Below, piece by piece: positions 55,520 through 64,000 of a stretch of DNA of 64,000 nucleotides. Below the pieces are notes generated by a model that saw only the letters and a list, made by a program, of their open reading frames with translations, was not told the DNA's origin and did no database searches. The stretch comes from Cupriavidus basilensis OR16 (GTDB lineage: Bacteria > Pseudomonadota > Gammaproteobacteria > Burkholderiales > Burkholderiaceae), in contig NZ_AHJE01000027.1 of assembly GCF_000243095.1 (NCBI RefSeq), positions 38,428 to 102,427 on the forward strand, given 5' to 3'. The position numbers and the translations under genes were made by a program. Every line of letters starts with the position of its first letter. The first letter of the stretch is position 1.

Positions 55520-56028
55520 TATACGACGCGAAAATACCGCATTTCCACCCGGTCCGGATAGCGGGCGCCGGTGGCGACAAACAGGTGCTGCATGAGCCAG
55601 TCGTAGCCGGGCGAGGCCGTCTCGAAGCGGGGTGCGGTGCGGAAATAGATCAGGCGCGGGTCGACGATCTCGCCGCCGGCCAGGCGCGCGATCAGCTCGG
55701 CCGGGCCGCTGCGCACGCCGGCGTTGACGATGTAGATGCGCGCGCCGTCGTCGGTTTCCAGCACATAGCGGGCCTCGATGTCGGCCACGATGACGCCGTT
55801 GCCGGCGTCGTGGCGCACCAGTTGGAAATCCGCGCCGCCGGGCAGGATGCGTCCTTGCAGGCGCGGCCCGCAAACCACGCCATCGAGAATGGGGATGACC
55901 CGCCGGTTGCCCAGCGCACTTGTGCCCACCTCGGTGACCGGCGCCAGCCGGAAGCTGAAGTCCGCCACATGCTCCAGCGTGGGCGTGGGCAGGGCCGTGA
56001 TGGCAAGGGGCGCGGCGGGCGAGGTCAT
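55519..56028 (-). CDS. DUF3237 family protein
   Basis: A 169-residue protein with PTPTLEHVADFSFRLAPVTEVG, GGNR-type LGNRRVIPILDGVVCGPRLQGRILPGGADFQLVR and FRTAPRFETASPGYDWLMQHLFVATGAR, the DUF3237 pattern. Its ATG overlaps the upstream binding-protein stop (ATGA). The family often sits in aromatic or steroid-type catabolic clusters; its biochemical role is not established. Confidence 0.88.
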   Translation of the reverse strand: MTSPAAPLAITALPTPTLEHVADFSFRLAPVTEVGTSALGNRRVIPILDGVVCGPRLQGRILPGGADFQLVRHDAGNGVIVADIEARYVLETDDGARIYIVNAGVRSGPAELIARLAGGEIVDPRLIYFRTAPRFETASPGYDWLMQHLFVATGARYPDRVEMRYFRVV

Positions 56029-57200
56029 TTCAGCAACTTCCAGTTGCCGTTGTCGATGGTCAGCATCACGCGGCCGCGGGTGTCAAAGCCGAAGTGATCC
56101 TGCGCGGTGTAGTTCAGCACGCCATGCGACACCACGATGTTGCGTTCGCTCTCCAGCGCGGTCTTGAGCGCTTTGCGGAATGCCGGCGTGCCCGGCTTGG
56201 CTTGCCTGAGCGCCACCGGCACGATGCGCTGCAGCACCAGGCCCGCGTCGTAGGGGTGGGCGCCGAACTGGGTGCGGCTGTCGGGTCCGTACTGCTTTTC
56301 GTAGCGGCCCACGTAGTCCAGTCCCGGCTTCTTGGTGACGGCGCTGTCCGGCAGCTGCTCGGCGACGATCACCGGCCCGGCGGGCAGGATGGAGCCGTTG
56401 ACGGCTTTGCCGCCGATGCGGATCAGATCTTTGGTGGCCGCGCCGTGCGTGTGGTAGACCGGGCCCGCGAACCCGCGCTCGCGCAGCGTGGTGTGCGGCA
56501 AGGCCGCGCCGGTGCCGGCACCGGCGATCAGCACCGCGTCGGGACGGGCGGCGATCAGCTTGAGCGTTTGCGCGGTCACGCTGGTGTCCGAGCGCGCATA
56601 GCGCTCGGTGGCCACCAGGCGCATGCCGCGCGCAGTGGCAGCGGTGGTGAATTCCTTGAGCCAGGTCTCGCCGTAGGCGTCGGCAAAACCGATGAAGGCG
56701 ATGGTCTTGACGCCTCTGGCGTGCGCCGCATCCGCCACGGCCTCGGCCATCAGCTTGACCGGCTGTGCCAGGCGATAGGTCCACTCGCCGCGGCCGGGCT
56801 TGAGCTCGATCGGCGAGAAGGCCAACTGCACGGTCTGGCTCTCGTCGGCGACTTCGGCAATCGCGATCGACGGCGCTACCGCCGACGAGCCGAGGATGAT
56901 GTCGACCTTGTCCTCGCTGACGAAGCGGCGCGCCACCTTGGTGGCCTGGGTGGGATCGGAGCCGTCGTCCAGCACGATGTAGCGGATTTTCTCGCCGGCG
57001 ATGGTCTCCGGCAGGAAGGGCATGCTGTTCTTCTGCGTAATGCCGAGCGAGGCCGATGGGCCGGTCGACGCGATGCTGACGCCGACCGTCACTTCGGCAT
57101 GCGCGGGCGCGGCGCCGAGCGCGGCGGCAAGGCTGGCGGTGACGGCGAGCGCAAGGCGGCTGGCGGGCGTGGCAAGGCGGGTAAGGCTAGGGCGCGGCAC
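56025..57200 (-). CDS. Branched-chain amino acid-type ABC substrate-binding protein
   Basis: A 391-residue periplasmic-binding protein of the LivK/Peripla_BP_6 class. A signal peptide (cut near GAAPAHA-EVT) is followed by VTVGVSIASTGPSASLG, DDGSDPTQATKVARRFVSEDKVDIILG and YGETWLKEFTTAATARGMRLV. The start is GTG with AGGAG upstream. Such proteins in catabolic operons often bind aromatic acids rather than amino acids. No permease or ATPase gene is adjacent. It overlaps the DUF3237 start. Confidence 0.92.
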   Translation of the reverse strand: MPRPSLTRLATPASRLALAVTASLAAALGAAPAHAEVTVGVSIASTGPSASLGITQKNSMPFLPETIAGEKIRYIVLDDGSDPTQATKVARRFVSEDKVDIILGSSAVAPSIAIAEVADESQTVQLAFSPIELKPGRGEWTYRLAQPVKLMAEAVADAAHARGVKTIAFIGFADAYGETWLKEFTTAATARGMRLVATERYARSDTSVTAQTLKLIAARPDAVLIAGAGTGAALPHTTLRERGFAGPVYHTHGAATKDLIRIGGKAVNGSILPAGPVIVAEQLPDSAVTKKPGLDYVGRYEKQYGPDSRTQFGAHPYDAGLVLQRIVPVALRQAKPGTPAFRKALKTALESERNIVVSHGVLNYTAQDHFGFDTRGRVMLTIDNGNWKLLK

Positions 57201-57293
57201 GATGTCTCCTTTTCTGCGAATGACGCCGGCTTCTCAGGGCCGGTCGGGGGGCATGATACGACGGACTGGCGCCATCACAGGCGCGCGGACCGC

Positions 57294-58574
57294 TTAGCGC
57301 GGCGGCACCTGCAGCGATTGCCGGTCGAAGCCGGCGAGCTGCTTGTAGCGCAGCGCGATCGCTTCGAGCTCGGTGCGCGGGATCACGGTTTCGATATTGC
57401 TGAAGCCCTGCGGCGCGCGCTGCTCGGCCAGCTGCATGACCTGCTCGGGCCCGTTCATGCGGTTGCGCAGCACGATGGCCGCGGTGCGTGGCAGCCGTTC
57501 CGCCTCGTACTCGCGCAGCGCATGGCCGGCGCCGCCAATGTCGCGCGGCGCGCCGTTGGCCAGGAGGCTGTCCATCAGGTAGCGTGCATCGAGGATGGCC
57601 TGCGCGCTGCCGTTGGAGCCGATCGGGTACATCGGGTGGGCGGCGTCGCCCAGCAGCGTCACGCGGTCGAAGGTCCAGCGCGGCAGCGTGTCCTTGTCGA
57701 CCATGGGAAATTCGTAGATAGCCTGCGCGCCGTCGATCAGCGCGGGGATATCGATCCAGTCCCAGCGCCAGTTCGCAAAGGCCGCGCGGAACACGGACTT
57801 GTCGACCTGCTTGTTCCAGTCGCTGCGCGGCGGGGTATCCGGCGCGCTGTCGGGCACGCGCAGCTCGGCGATCCAGTTGACCAGCGAGCGCCCCTCGCGG
57901 CGCAGCGGCTCGGAGATCGGGTAAGCCACGAACTTCTGGTCCTGATGGCCCGCCATGAACATCGAGCTGCCGTCCAGGTACGGCGGCGCCTCGGTGACGG
58001 CGCGCCACAGCGTGCGGCGCGAGAAGCGCGGCGCGTCGCCCTGCGGATAGAAGTGGCGGCGCACGGCCGAGTGGATGCCGTCGGCGCCCACCAGTACATC
58101 GGCTCGCGCCGTGATTTCCGCATTGTCGCTGCGCCGGCGCAGCGTGAACTCCACGGGATCGCCCGCGCGCGCGCCGGTGCTTGTGACCGCTTCAAATGCA
58201 TGGCCGGCATGCACGCGCTCAGCGCCCAGGCGCTCCACCACAGTGCGGTAGAGCAGCATCTGGAATTCGCCGCGATGGATGGAGAACTGCGGCTGGTCGT
58301 AGCCCGCCGCGCATCCGCGCGGCTCGTGCCAGATGCGCTGGCCAAGCTTGTTGTAGTAGGAGAGGGACGAGGTTTGCACTGCCAGCTCGGCCAGTGCTTC
58401 GTGCAGTCCCAGCTCGGACAGCTCCCGCACCGCGTGCGGCAGCAGGTTGATGCCCACGCCGAGCGGGCGCAGCGTTTCGCTGGCTTCCCAGACCTCGGCC
58501 TCGATGCCGTGCCGGTGACAAAGCAGTGCCAGCGTCAGGCCGCCGATGCCGCCACCGGCAATCGCGATTTTCAT
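57294..58574 (-). CDS. FAD-dependent aromatic monooxygenase
   Basis: A 426-residue class A flavoprotein hydroxylase. The N-terminal Rossmann motif IAIAGGGIGGLTLAL, the DG motif VLVGADGIHSAVRRHF and the FAD ribityl motif VTLLGDAAHPMYPIGSNGSAQAILDA are all present. The SNGSAQA form resembles PhzS-like and salicylate-hydroxylase-like enzymes. It would hydroxylate an aromatic acid with NAD(P)H and O2. It heads an apparent operon with a binding protein, DUF3237 and marR. A perfect palindrome lies about 80 bp upstream. Confidence 0.9.
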   Translation of the reverse strand: MKIAIAGGGIGGLTLALLCHRHGIEAEVWEASETLRPLGVGINLLPHAVRELSELGLHEALAELAVQTSSLSYYNKLGQRIWHEPRGCAAGYDQPQFSIHRGEFQMLLYRTVVERLGAERVHAGHAFEAVTSTGARAGDPVEFTLRRRSDNAEITARADVLVGADGIHSAVRRHFYPQGDAPRFSRRTLWRAVTEAPPYLDGSSMFMAGHQDQKFVAYPISEPLRREGRSLVNWIAELRVPDSAPDTPPRSDWNKQVDKSVFRAAFANWRWDWIDIPALIDGAQAIYEFPMVDKDTLPRWTFDRVTLLGDAAHPMYPIGSNGSAQAILDARYLMDSLLANGAPRDIGGAGHALREYEAERLPRTAAIVLRNRMNGPEQVMQLAEQRAPQGFSNIETVIPRTELEAIALRYKQLAGFDRQSLQVPPR

Positions 58575-58654
58575 GGTGTTGTCTCCACGGCTTGTTATGG
58601 ATTGCCCGGGCCGCGCGGGTGCTCCATACGGAGCCTGCGGCCGACGGCAATATT

Positions 58655-58669
58655 GTTATATAGTATAAC
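58655..58669. promoter_or_regulatory. Palindromic operator candidate upstream of monooxygenase
   Basis: GTTATA-TAG-TATAAC is a perfect 15-bp palindrome in an A/T-rich promoter region. On the minus strand it overlaps TATACT, a good -10 candidate, so a bound regulator would block transcription. Confidence 0.6.
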
Positions 58670-58917
58670 TAAATGCGCGCTGGCTTCAAGCACGGCGGCG
58701 TGCGGGGAAACCCGCAAGCAAGCGTCGCATACTCATCCTGAGTGCGGGATTTGTGGGAATCCGCTGACACGATGTTCGGCCAAGTCCCGGTCACGCAGAG
58801 CGGCCCCGGGCCACATACTGCAAGTACCTGCCGCAAAGCATGGCCCTTGCGGTAAACGCGATAACGATGCCTGGGTGCATCGCCAGGCGCAGAGCAAATC
58901 CAACAAGGAGCCTCATC

Positions 58918-59127
58918 ATGCGTACCGTAACCCTGTCTATCCTGCTTGCCACCCTGCTGAGCGTGGCGGGCTGTGCCGAGATGACGCCCAAGCAGCGCAA
59001 TACCGCCATCGGCGCGGGTGTCGGCGGCGTGGCTGGCGCGGCATTGATCGGCGGCCCGGCGGCCACCGTCGGTGGCGCGGCGCTGGGTGGTGTGGTTGGT
59101 AACGTGATGACGCCCGAACGCCGGTAA
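58918..59127 (+). CDS. OsmB-like glycine-zipper lipoprotein
   Basis: A 69-residue lipoprotein. The signal peptide ends in lipobox VAGC (Cys19). The rest is a glycine-zipper (NTAIGAGVGGVAGAALIGGPAA, ALGGVVGNV), as in OsmB. AAGGAG precedes the ATG by 7 bp. It is likely anchored in the outer membrane; stress induction is inferred from the family only. A terminator follows. Confidence 0.9.
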   Translation: MRTVTLSILLATLLSVAGCAEMTPKQRNTAIGAGVGGVAGAALIGGPAATVGGAALGGVVGNVMTPERR

Positions 59128-59159
59128 GCAAACCGCGGCGGGTGCCCGCCACAATACAA

Positions 59160-59196
59160 AAAAGCGGATGCCGTCGGCATCCGCTTTTGTTTTTGC
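59160..59196. terminator. Bidirectional terminator
   Basis: AAAAGCGGATGCC-GTC-GGCATCCGCTTTT with TGTTTTTG after it serves the OsmB-like gene and could serve the convergent PACE gene. Confidence 0.9.
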
Positions 59197-59212
59197 CTTC
59201 GAACGCTGAGGG

Positions 59213-59674
59213 TCAGCAGGCAGACTTCACGACGGCCTTCGCGGTCTTTCCGCCTTGCCCGGTGTTGGCCACCGGGAACACCGTGTCGTAGGCCCAGTTG
59301 TAGACGAACGCATAGACCACGTAGAAGGCCGCCAAGGCAATGTCCATGATGAACGCATCGATGAGGCTCATGTCGAGGTACCACGCCACCATCGGCAGGA
59401 ACACCACCAGCAGGCCCAGTTCAAACAGGACGGCGTGGAACACACGCACGGCCACTGGCTTGCGCAACTGTCCGGTGAATCGCAGCATCGCCTTGTCGAA
59501 CAGCACGTTGTAGAGGTAGTTCCAGGCGGCGGCGATCAGCGATGCCACCACGGCGAGGATGCCGATCTGGTGCAGGGCGAAGCCAAATACCCAGCTGCCC
59601 ACGGGCGCGACAATCAGCAAGCCGATCACTTCAAAGCCGATGGTGTGGCGAATCCTGTCCTTGGTGCTGCGCAT
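59213..59674 (-). CDS. PACE family efflux transporter
   Basis: A 153-residue protein with four TM helices in two repeated units. RIRHTIGFEVIGLLIVAP, AAWNYLYNVLFDKAML, RVFHAVLFELGLLVVFLP and YNWAYDTVFP are the PACE/BTP-domain signatures (AceI relatives). It exports biocides such as chlorhexidine or natural polyamines using the proton gradient. It is divergent from a LysR gene, as aceI is from aceR. Confidence 0.93.
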   Translation of the reverse strand: MRSTKDRIRHTIGFEVIGLLIVAPVGSWVFGFALHQIGILAVVASLIAAAWNYLYNVLFDKAMLRFTGQLRKPVAVRVFHAVLFELGLLVVFLPMVAWYLDMSLIDAFIMDIALAAFYVVYAFVYNWAYDTVFPVANTGQGGKTAKAVVKSAC

Positions 59675-59744
59675 GATACTTCCTGTCTGGCGTGTGAATA
59701 GAGGCCATTCTATCGAGTATTCTGGGATGGTAAAGTTGGGTTCT

Positions 59745-59759
59745 ATCGCTTAAAACGAT
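59745..59759. promoter_or_regulatory. LysR-type box candidate between PACE gene and lysR
   Basis: ATCG-N7-CGAT (15 bp) is an interrupted dyad in the short shared intergenic region of the divergent pair, about 35 bp before the lysR start. Confidence 0.4.
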
Positions 59760-59791
59760 GGATGGGCAACGGCCCGTCCCAAGGGATCGTC

Positions 59792-60697
59792 ATGAGCCTT
59801 TCGCTCGAACAATTACAAGCCTTTGCCGCGGCCGCCGAATGTGGCTCTTTCTCCGCAGCCGCGCGCCGGCTGGGCAAGGCCCAGTCGGTTGTCAGCGCGG
59901 CCGTGTCCAATCTCGAGATCGACCTGGGCAACCAGCTGTTCGACCGTGGCGGGCGCTATCCCACCCTGACCGCCGCGGGCGAACGGCTGCTGGCCGAGGC
60001 GCGCGTGATCCTGGAGCGCTGCGAGCATTTCCGTGGCGTGGCCAAGAGCCTGGGCGAGGGCGTGGAGAGCCGCCTGGTGCTGGCGGTGGACGAGCTGTAT
60101 CCGGAGGAAACCCTGGGCGTGATGCTGGAGGAGTTCTCCGCACGCTTCCCGGCGGTGGAGCTGGAGCTGCTGTTTCCCTTGATGGAAGACGTCAGCCGGC
60201 TGGTGCTGGAGCGTTGCGCCGACCTGGGGATCATGTGGCGCCAGGAGGTGCTGCCGCCGGAGCTGGGATTCCGCGCATTGGGCTGGGTGCCGATGCGGAT
60301 CATCTGCGCGCCCGATCATCCGCTCGCGGACCAGCGGGTGGGCTGGGAGGAGCTCAAGCGCTACCGGCAGCTGATGGTGGCAACCCGCACCGATAGCGAG
60401 GAAAAAATGCGCCTGCGCGTGGCCGCCGAAGTCTGGTGGGTCGAGAGCCAGTGGGTCATCGTGGAGCTGGTCAAGCGTCGGCTCGGCTGGGCCTTCGTGC
60501 CCTGGCACGTGGCGGCCAACTCGCCCGCTGGCACGCAACTGGTGTCGCCCGCGCTGGAGTTCGACGACCAGGACTGGCCGGTGGCGATGGAGCTGGTGTG
60601 GCACAAGCAGCGGCCGCTCGGCAAGGCCGCGACCTGGCTCAAGGAGCGCGTGAGCAAGCAGCCGCTGCCGCGCCCGGAGGCAGCTGCCCGACCGTAG
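59792..60697 (+). CDS. LysR-type regulator, AceR-like position
   Basis: A 301-residue LysR regulator. I start at MSLSLEQLQAF with AAGGGA upstream; an ATG ten codons earlier is in frame. The HTH (AAAAECGSFSAAARRLGKAQSVVSAAVSNLEIDLG) is standard. The effector domain follows. Divergence from a PACE pump gene makes regulation of that pump likely. Confidence 0.92.
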   Translation: MSLSLEQLQAFAAAAECGSFSAAARRLGKAQSVVSAAVSNLEIDLGNQLFDRGGRYPTLTAAGERLLAEARVILERCEHFRGVAKSLGEGVESRLVLAVDELYPEETLGVMLEEFSARFPAVELELLFPLMEDVSRLVLERCADLGIMWRQEVLPPELGFRALGWVPMRIICAPDHPLADQRVGWEELKRYRQLMVATRTDSEEKMRLRVAAEVWWVESQWVIVELVKRRLGWAFVPWHVAANSPAGTQLVSPALEFDDQDWPVAMELVWHKQRPLGKAATWLKERVSKQPLPRPEAAARP

Positions 60698-60738
60698 CGA
60701 TCCCGGCGGCTTTTCAGCGCGATCGGCGCTTTTCGGCG

Positions 60739-61402
60739 CTATCGCGCCAGCCCGAATTCCCTGGCCAGCGTGCGGTAGCGCTGCACCGTTTGCTGCACGT
60801 AGGTATCGAGGTCGGCGCCGCCCAGGTCGACGGGGAACAGGCCTTGCTCCGCGCGCAGGCGGGCGAACGCCGGGCTGGCCTGCAGCCGTTCGAAGCGCTT
60901 GGCCCAGCGCTGGACATCGGCCTGCGGCACCTTGGGGCCCATGTAGAAGCCGCGCAGGATGGGCCAGACGAAGGTCCTTCAGGGTCTTGAGGGGCGAATC
61001 GGCGCGTACCGCGATCACACCGTAGTCGGTGCCGAGCGCGCCAACCCAGCGCACGTCCGCCGGGCCATACTTGCCGAACTTGCCTTGCGCCAGCGCAAGC
61101 AGCGAGCCGCCCGAGAAGGCCACGATGGTATCGGGCTCGGCCGGGCGCTGCGCCACCACGCTGTTGTAGGCCACCGCGCCGATGCCGCCCGCCATGTAGG
61201 CCAGCCGCATCGGCTGCTCGGTCAGCCCGGCTTCGAGCAGGGCGCGCAGTGCCAGCTTGCAGGTCAGGTCGAAGCCACCGCCGGGCTTGGCGGGCACGAT
61301 GCACTCCGGCGCGGCGGCGGCCGCAGGCCGCGCGCAGGTAACGGCGAGGGCGAGGGCGAGCGCTGCGCAGGCAAAACGCAGGGTGGCCATGACGTGGCGC
61401 AT
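60739..61402 (-). pseudogene. TctC/Bug receptor with internal deletion
   Basis: The N-terminal frame has a signal peptide and mature start (PECIVPAKPGGGFDLTCKLALRALLEAG), then AGGIGAVAYNSVVAQRP and ALGTDYGVIAVRADSPLKTLKDL. The C-terminal frame starts at VWPILRGFYMGPKVPQADVQRWAKRF and ends GLAR. Compared with full Bug proteins (about 320 residues) about 90 residues of the middle are missing, and the joint (about 60968-60975) also shifts the frame. It sits next to a TctDE-like pair and would have been its cognate receptor. Confidence 0.85.
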
Positions 61403-61527
61403 CGATTCTCCTCGGGGGTGAGTGGACGGCAGACAGCTTACCGGGAAATCCCGGACAAATCCGCTGGCCGCGGGTGCGAAAATCAGGCATAACGAAGCGC
61501 CGCCAAGAAGCAGGAGAAGACCCTTCC

Positions 61528-62229
61528 ATGAGAGTACTGCTGGTCGAGGACCATGACGAGTTGGCCACCTGGGTGATGCAGGCGCTGCGCGCGCTGCATT
61601 TCACCGTGGAGCGCGCGGCCGACGCGGCCAGCGCGGAATCCTTGCTGTTCAGCACGCACGCCGGCAGCGCGGGCGGGGCCGGCAGCGATTACGCGCTGGT
61701 GCTGCTGGACCTGACCCTGCCCGACCGCGACGGCCTGGACCTGCTCGCGCGCCTGCGCGCTCGCGGCTGCCGCGTGCCGGTGATGATCCTGACCGCGCGC
61801 GGCGAGGTGGGCGACCGGGTCAAGGGCCTGGACCTGGGGGCCGACGACTATATGGCCAAGCCCTTCGACCTGGCCGAGTTCGAGGCGCGGGTGAAGGCGC
61901 TGCTGCGCCGCGCGCGCCAGACCGAAGCGCCGCTGGTGCTGTGCGGCGGGCTCGGCTTCGACACCGTATCGCGCCATTTCCAGGTGGGCGGCGCGCCGCT
62001 GGCGCTGACGCCGCGCGAGCATGCAGTGCTGGAGATCCTGATGACGCCGCCGGGCAAGACCGTCAGCAAGGACCGCATCTACGCCAGCATCTTCACCCTG
62101 GCCGACGACACCCAGCCGGATGTGATCGAGGTCTACGTGCATCGCCTGCGCCGCAAGCTCGAAGGCTCGGGCGCCGCCATCGTGACCTTGCGCGGGCTGG
62201 GCTACGTGCTGGAGCCCAGCGTTGGCTGA
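61528..62229 (+). CDS. TctD-like response regulator
   Basis: A 233-residue OmpR-family regulator starting MRVLLVEDHDELATWV. The phospho-acceptor Asp is in LVLLDLTLPDRDG, Lys in YMAKPF, and the C-terminal wing has VYVHRLRRKLEG and VTLRGLGYVLEP. A small insert (THAGSAGGAGSD) precedes the Asp strand. The stop overlaps the kinase start by 8 bp. Confidence 0.93.
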   Translation: MRVLLVEDHDELATWVMQALRALHFTVERAADAASAESLLFSTHAGSAGGAGSDYALVLLDLTLPDRDGLDLLARLRARGCRVPVMILTARGEVGDRVKGLDLGADDYMAKPFDLAEFEARVKALLRRARQTEAPLVLCGGLGFDTVSRHFQVGGAPLALTPREHAVLEILMTPPGKTVSKDRIYASIFTLADDTQPDVIEVYVHRLRRKLEGSGAAIVTLRGLGYVLEPSVG

Positions 62230-63649
62230 GCCGCGCAAGCGCGCCGCCAGCCTGCGCGCACGCCTGCTGTGGTGGCTGATCCCGCCCATGCTGGCACTGC
62301 AGGCCGTGTATGGCGTGGTGGCTTACTCCAATGCGCTGGAATCCGCCGACCAGGCTTATGACCGCACCTTGCTGGCATCGGCGCGCAATATCTCGGAGCG
62401 CATCACGCTGACCCCCGAAGGCGTGCGCGTGGACGTGCCGTATATCTCGCTCGATACCTTCGAGGTGGGCATGAATGCCACCATGTTCTATCGCGTCAGC
62501 GGCGTCCATGGTGAGTTCGTTTCGGGCTACGACGACCTGCCGCCGTTCGATGCCAGCCAGCCGCGCACCAAGCTGTATCCCGCGCTGGTGAGTTTCTACG
62601 ATCGCACCTACCGTGGCCAGCCGATCCGCATCGCCGCGCTGCGCCAGCCGGTGATGGACGCCAGCGGCACGCATGGCGGCATGGCCTTGATCGAGGTGGG
62701 CGAGACGCTGGACTCGCGCCAGGCGCTGACGCGCAACATCCTGCTCGATGTGCTGTGGGGCCAGCTGATGCTGGTGCTGGCCGCAGTGCTGGTGATCTGG
62801 CTGTTCACGCGGCGCGCGCTGGCGCCGCTCGATGCGCTGCGCGAAGAAGTGGCGCGACGCCAGCCCGGCGCCACCACGCCGCTGTCGCTCGACAGCGCCC
62901 CGCGCGAGGCCGCGCCGCTGGTGGCGGCCATGAACGGCTACATGGCGCGGCTGGACCAGGTGCTCGCCGCACAGCGCCGCTTTATCGCCGACGCCGCCCA
63001 CCAGCTGCGCACGCCACTAGCCGTGCTGCACACCCAGGCCCAGCTGGCCGCGCGCGAGCACGATCCCGAGGAGCAGCGGCGCATTGCCCAGGGCCTGGCC
63101 GACAGCACCGCGCGCATGGCGGCGCTGGCCGACCGGCTGCTGTCGATGGCCCGCGCCGCGCACGGCGGGGCCGAGGCGCCGCGCGTGCTGGACCTTGCGG
63201 CGCTGGCGAAGGAAGTCTGCCTCGAGCTCACGCCCGCCGCCCGCGCGCGGCGCATCGACCTGGGTTTCGAAGGCGTGGGCGCGCTGCCGGTGCTTGGCAC
63301 CGACCTGCTGCACGAACTGGTCACCAACCTGGTCGAAAACGCGCTGCGCTACACGCCATCGGGCGGCGTCGTCACGGCGCGCGTCCATCGCGCGGGCGTT
63401 GCCGTGGTGCTGGAGGTGGAAGACGATGGCCCGGGCATCGCGCCGAGCGAACGCGCGCAGGTGCTGGAGCCGTTTTACCGCGGCAAGGCCGCGGGTTTGC
63501 GGGCGGCCGGTGAGGCCAACCCGGGCGGTTCCGGACTTGGCCTCACCATCGTGCGCGATATTGCCGCCGCGCACGACGCCACGCTGGCGCTGCTGGACGG
63601 CGCGGGTGGCAAAGGCCTCCTGGCGCGGGTGAGTTTTCCGCCGGCGTAG
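62222..63649 (+). CDS. TctE-like sensor histidine kinase
   Basis: A 475-residue kinase starting at TTG inside the regulator's last codons. It has TM1 (LLWWLIPPMLALQAVYGVVA), a periplasmic domain, TM2 (LMLVLAAVLVIWLFTRR), H-box RRFIADAAHQLRTPL, N-box TNLVENALRYT, DDGPGIAP and GSGLGLTIV. With the regulator it probably controls carboxylate uptake; the receptor gene nearby is damaged. Confidence 0.93.
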   Translation: MAEPRKRAASLRARLLWWLIPPMLALQAVYGVVAYSNALESADQAYDRTLLASARNISERITLTPEGVRVDVPYISLDTFEVGMNATMFYRVSGVHGEFVSGYDDLPPFDASQPRTKLYPALVSFYDRTYRGQPIRIAALRQPVMDASGTHGGMALIEVGETLDSRQALTRNILLDVLWGQLMLVLAAVLVIWLFTRRALAPLDALREEVARRQPGATTPLSLDSAPREAAPLVAAMNGYMARLDQVLAAQRRFIADAAHQLRTPLAVLHTQAQLAAREHDPEEQRRIAQGLADSTARMAALADRLLSMARAAHGGAEAPRVLDLAALAKEVCLELTPAARARRIDLGFEGVGALPVLGTDLLHELVTNLVENALRYTPSGGVVTARVHRAGVAVVLEVEDDGPGIAPSERAQVLEPFYRGKAAGLRAAGEANPGGSGLGLTIVRDIAAAHDATLALLDGAGGKGLLARVSFPPA

Positions 63650-63671
63650 GGCGGCTGGAGGGCCGCGCTGG

Positions 63672-64000
63672 CTACCGCTGCGCAGATACGCTTGCGGCTA
63701 CCGGCGCGGCGCCTTGCGTCCTGGCGGGCGGCGGCATGGCGCTCGGGGCCGGTGCGGCCGGTGCGTCCGGTACGCTGCCTGGTGCCACCGGCGCCGGGTT
63801 CGAGGCATTCTCCGTCTCGATATGCCACCCGCCGCCCAGCGCCTTGATCAGCACCGCGCTGGTCGTGTACTGGCGGCCCACGATGGTCAGGTAGGTGCGC
63901 TCCGCGGTATAGGCGGTGGTCTGCGCGGTCAGTACGTCCAGCAGGCTGGCAGTGCCAGCGCGGTAACGGTTGTTGACCAGGGCCAGCGCATCGCGCGCCG
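63672..64000 (-). CDS. RND efflux outer-membrane factor, C-terminal part
   Basis: The frame runs off the window end. It reads RARDALALVNNRYRAGTASLLDVLTAQTTAYTAERTYL then VGRQYTTSAVLIKALGGGW, the end of the second outer-membrane-efflux-protein repeat of NodT/OprM-type lipoproteins. The tail is a Pro/Ala-rich extension of about 45 residues. It forms the outer-membrane channel of a tripartite pump. Confidence 0.92.
   Translation of the reverse strand, partial: ARDALALVNNRYRAGTASLLDVLTAQTTAYTAERTYLTIVGRQYTTSAVLIKALGGGWHIETENASNPAPVAPGSVPDAPAAPAPSAMPPPARTQGAAPVAASVSAQR

Noticed and set aside
58585..58610. Fourth LysR box upstream of the flavin monooxygenase
   Set aside because: ACGGCTTGTTATGG matches part of the 7.7-kb repeat, but the ATAAC half-site is absent, so there is no dyad.
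56094..59102. About 1000-codon open frame on the plus strand
   Set aside because: It runs antisense through the binding protein and monooxygenase genes and ends in the OsmB-like gene in another frame; it is a composition artefact.

Overview
The window looks like a chromosomal segment of a high-GC betaproteobacterium of the Burkholderiaceae, most likely Cupriavidus or Ralstonia. Evidence is the gene order recA-recX-DUF2889-sucC-sucD-terC-pilA, the pgk-pyk-fba-purC-purE-purK-tsaC block, and the many tripartite-tricarboxylate-type (Bug/TctC) genes and regulators. No rRNA, CRISPR array, prophage or complete insertion sequence is visible. One tRNA (CAU anticodon) is present.

Layout. 0.2-1.9 kb: Ku plus a MerR-TPR protein. 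2.1-11 kb: an apparent catabolic region with a hydantoinase-like amidohydrolase, an M20 carbamoylase, a porin, an MHS-type transporter, a LysR regulator and a divergent UbiD/UbiX pair. The same dyad (ATAAC-N5-GTTAT) lies at the LysR start/UbiD promoter and twice upstream of the transporter. 11.2-16.1 kb: tRNA, an unusual MHS transporter with a soluble insert, DUF4212 and a TctDE-like two-component system. 16.1-25.1 kb: housekeeping core (SOS box, recA, recX, sucCD, terC) and pilA with a disrupted PglL-type pilin glycosylation gene. 25.1-29.0 kb: accessory patch (glycine-zipper lipoprotein, Trp/His/Gly-repeat protein, cold-shock/TM/Excalibur fusion, gene remnants, metallo-beta-lactamase-fold protein) that ends inside a broken moaC. 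29.5-41 kb: M48/TPR protease, YheT hydrolase, NTF2-like protein, waaF, zinc-finger protein, ilvE, SNF2 helicase and a Bug receptor. 41-43.7 kb: a 101-bp inverted repeat, azlCD and a LuxR-like regulator. 44-53 kb: glycolysis and purine genes plus tsaC. 53-64 kb: dacB, a MarR-DUF3237-substrate-binding protein-flavin monooxygenase operon, an OsmB-like lipoprotein, a PACE pump with a divergent LysR, a damaged TctC, a second TctDE system and the end of an RND outer-membrane factor.

Many reading frames are interrupted. Several breaks are single-base losses in G or C runs (M48, SNF2 twice, azlC), which is typical of sequencing error. Others are not of that type: an 11-bp tandem duplication (pglL), internal deletions (ubiX, tctC, possibly the LuxR-like regulator) and loss of the moaC 3' end. 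Single-base breaks should not be read as real pseudogenes without checking.
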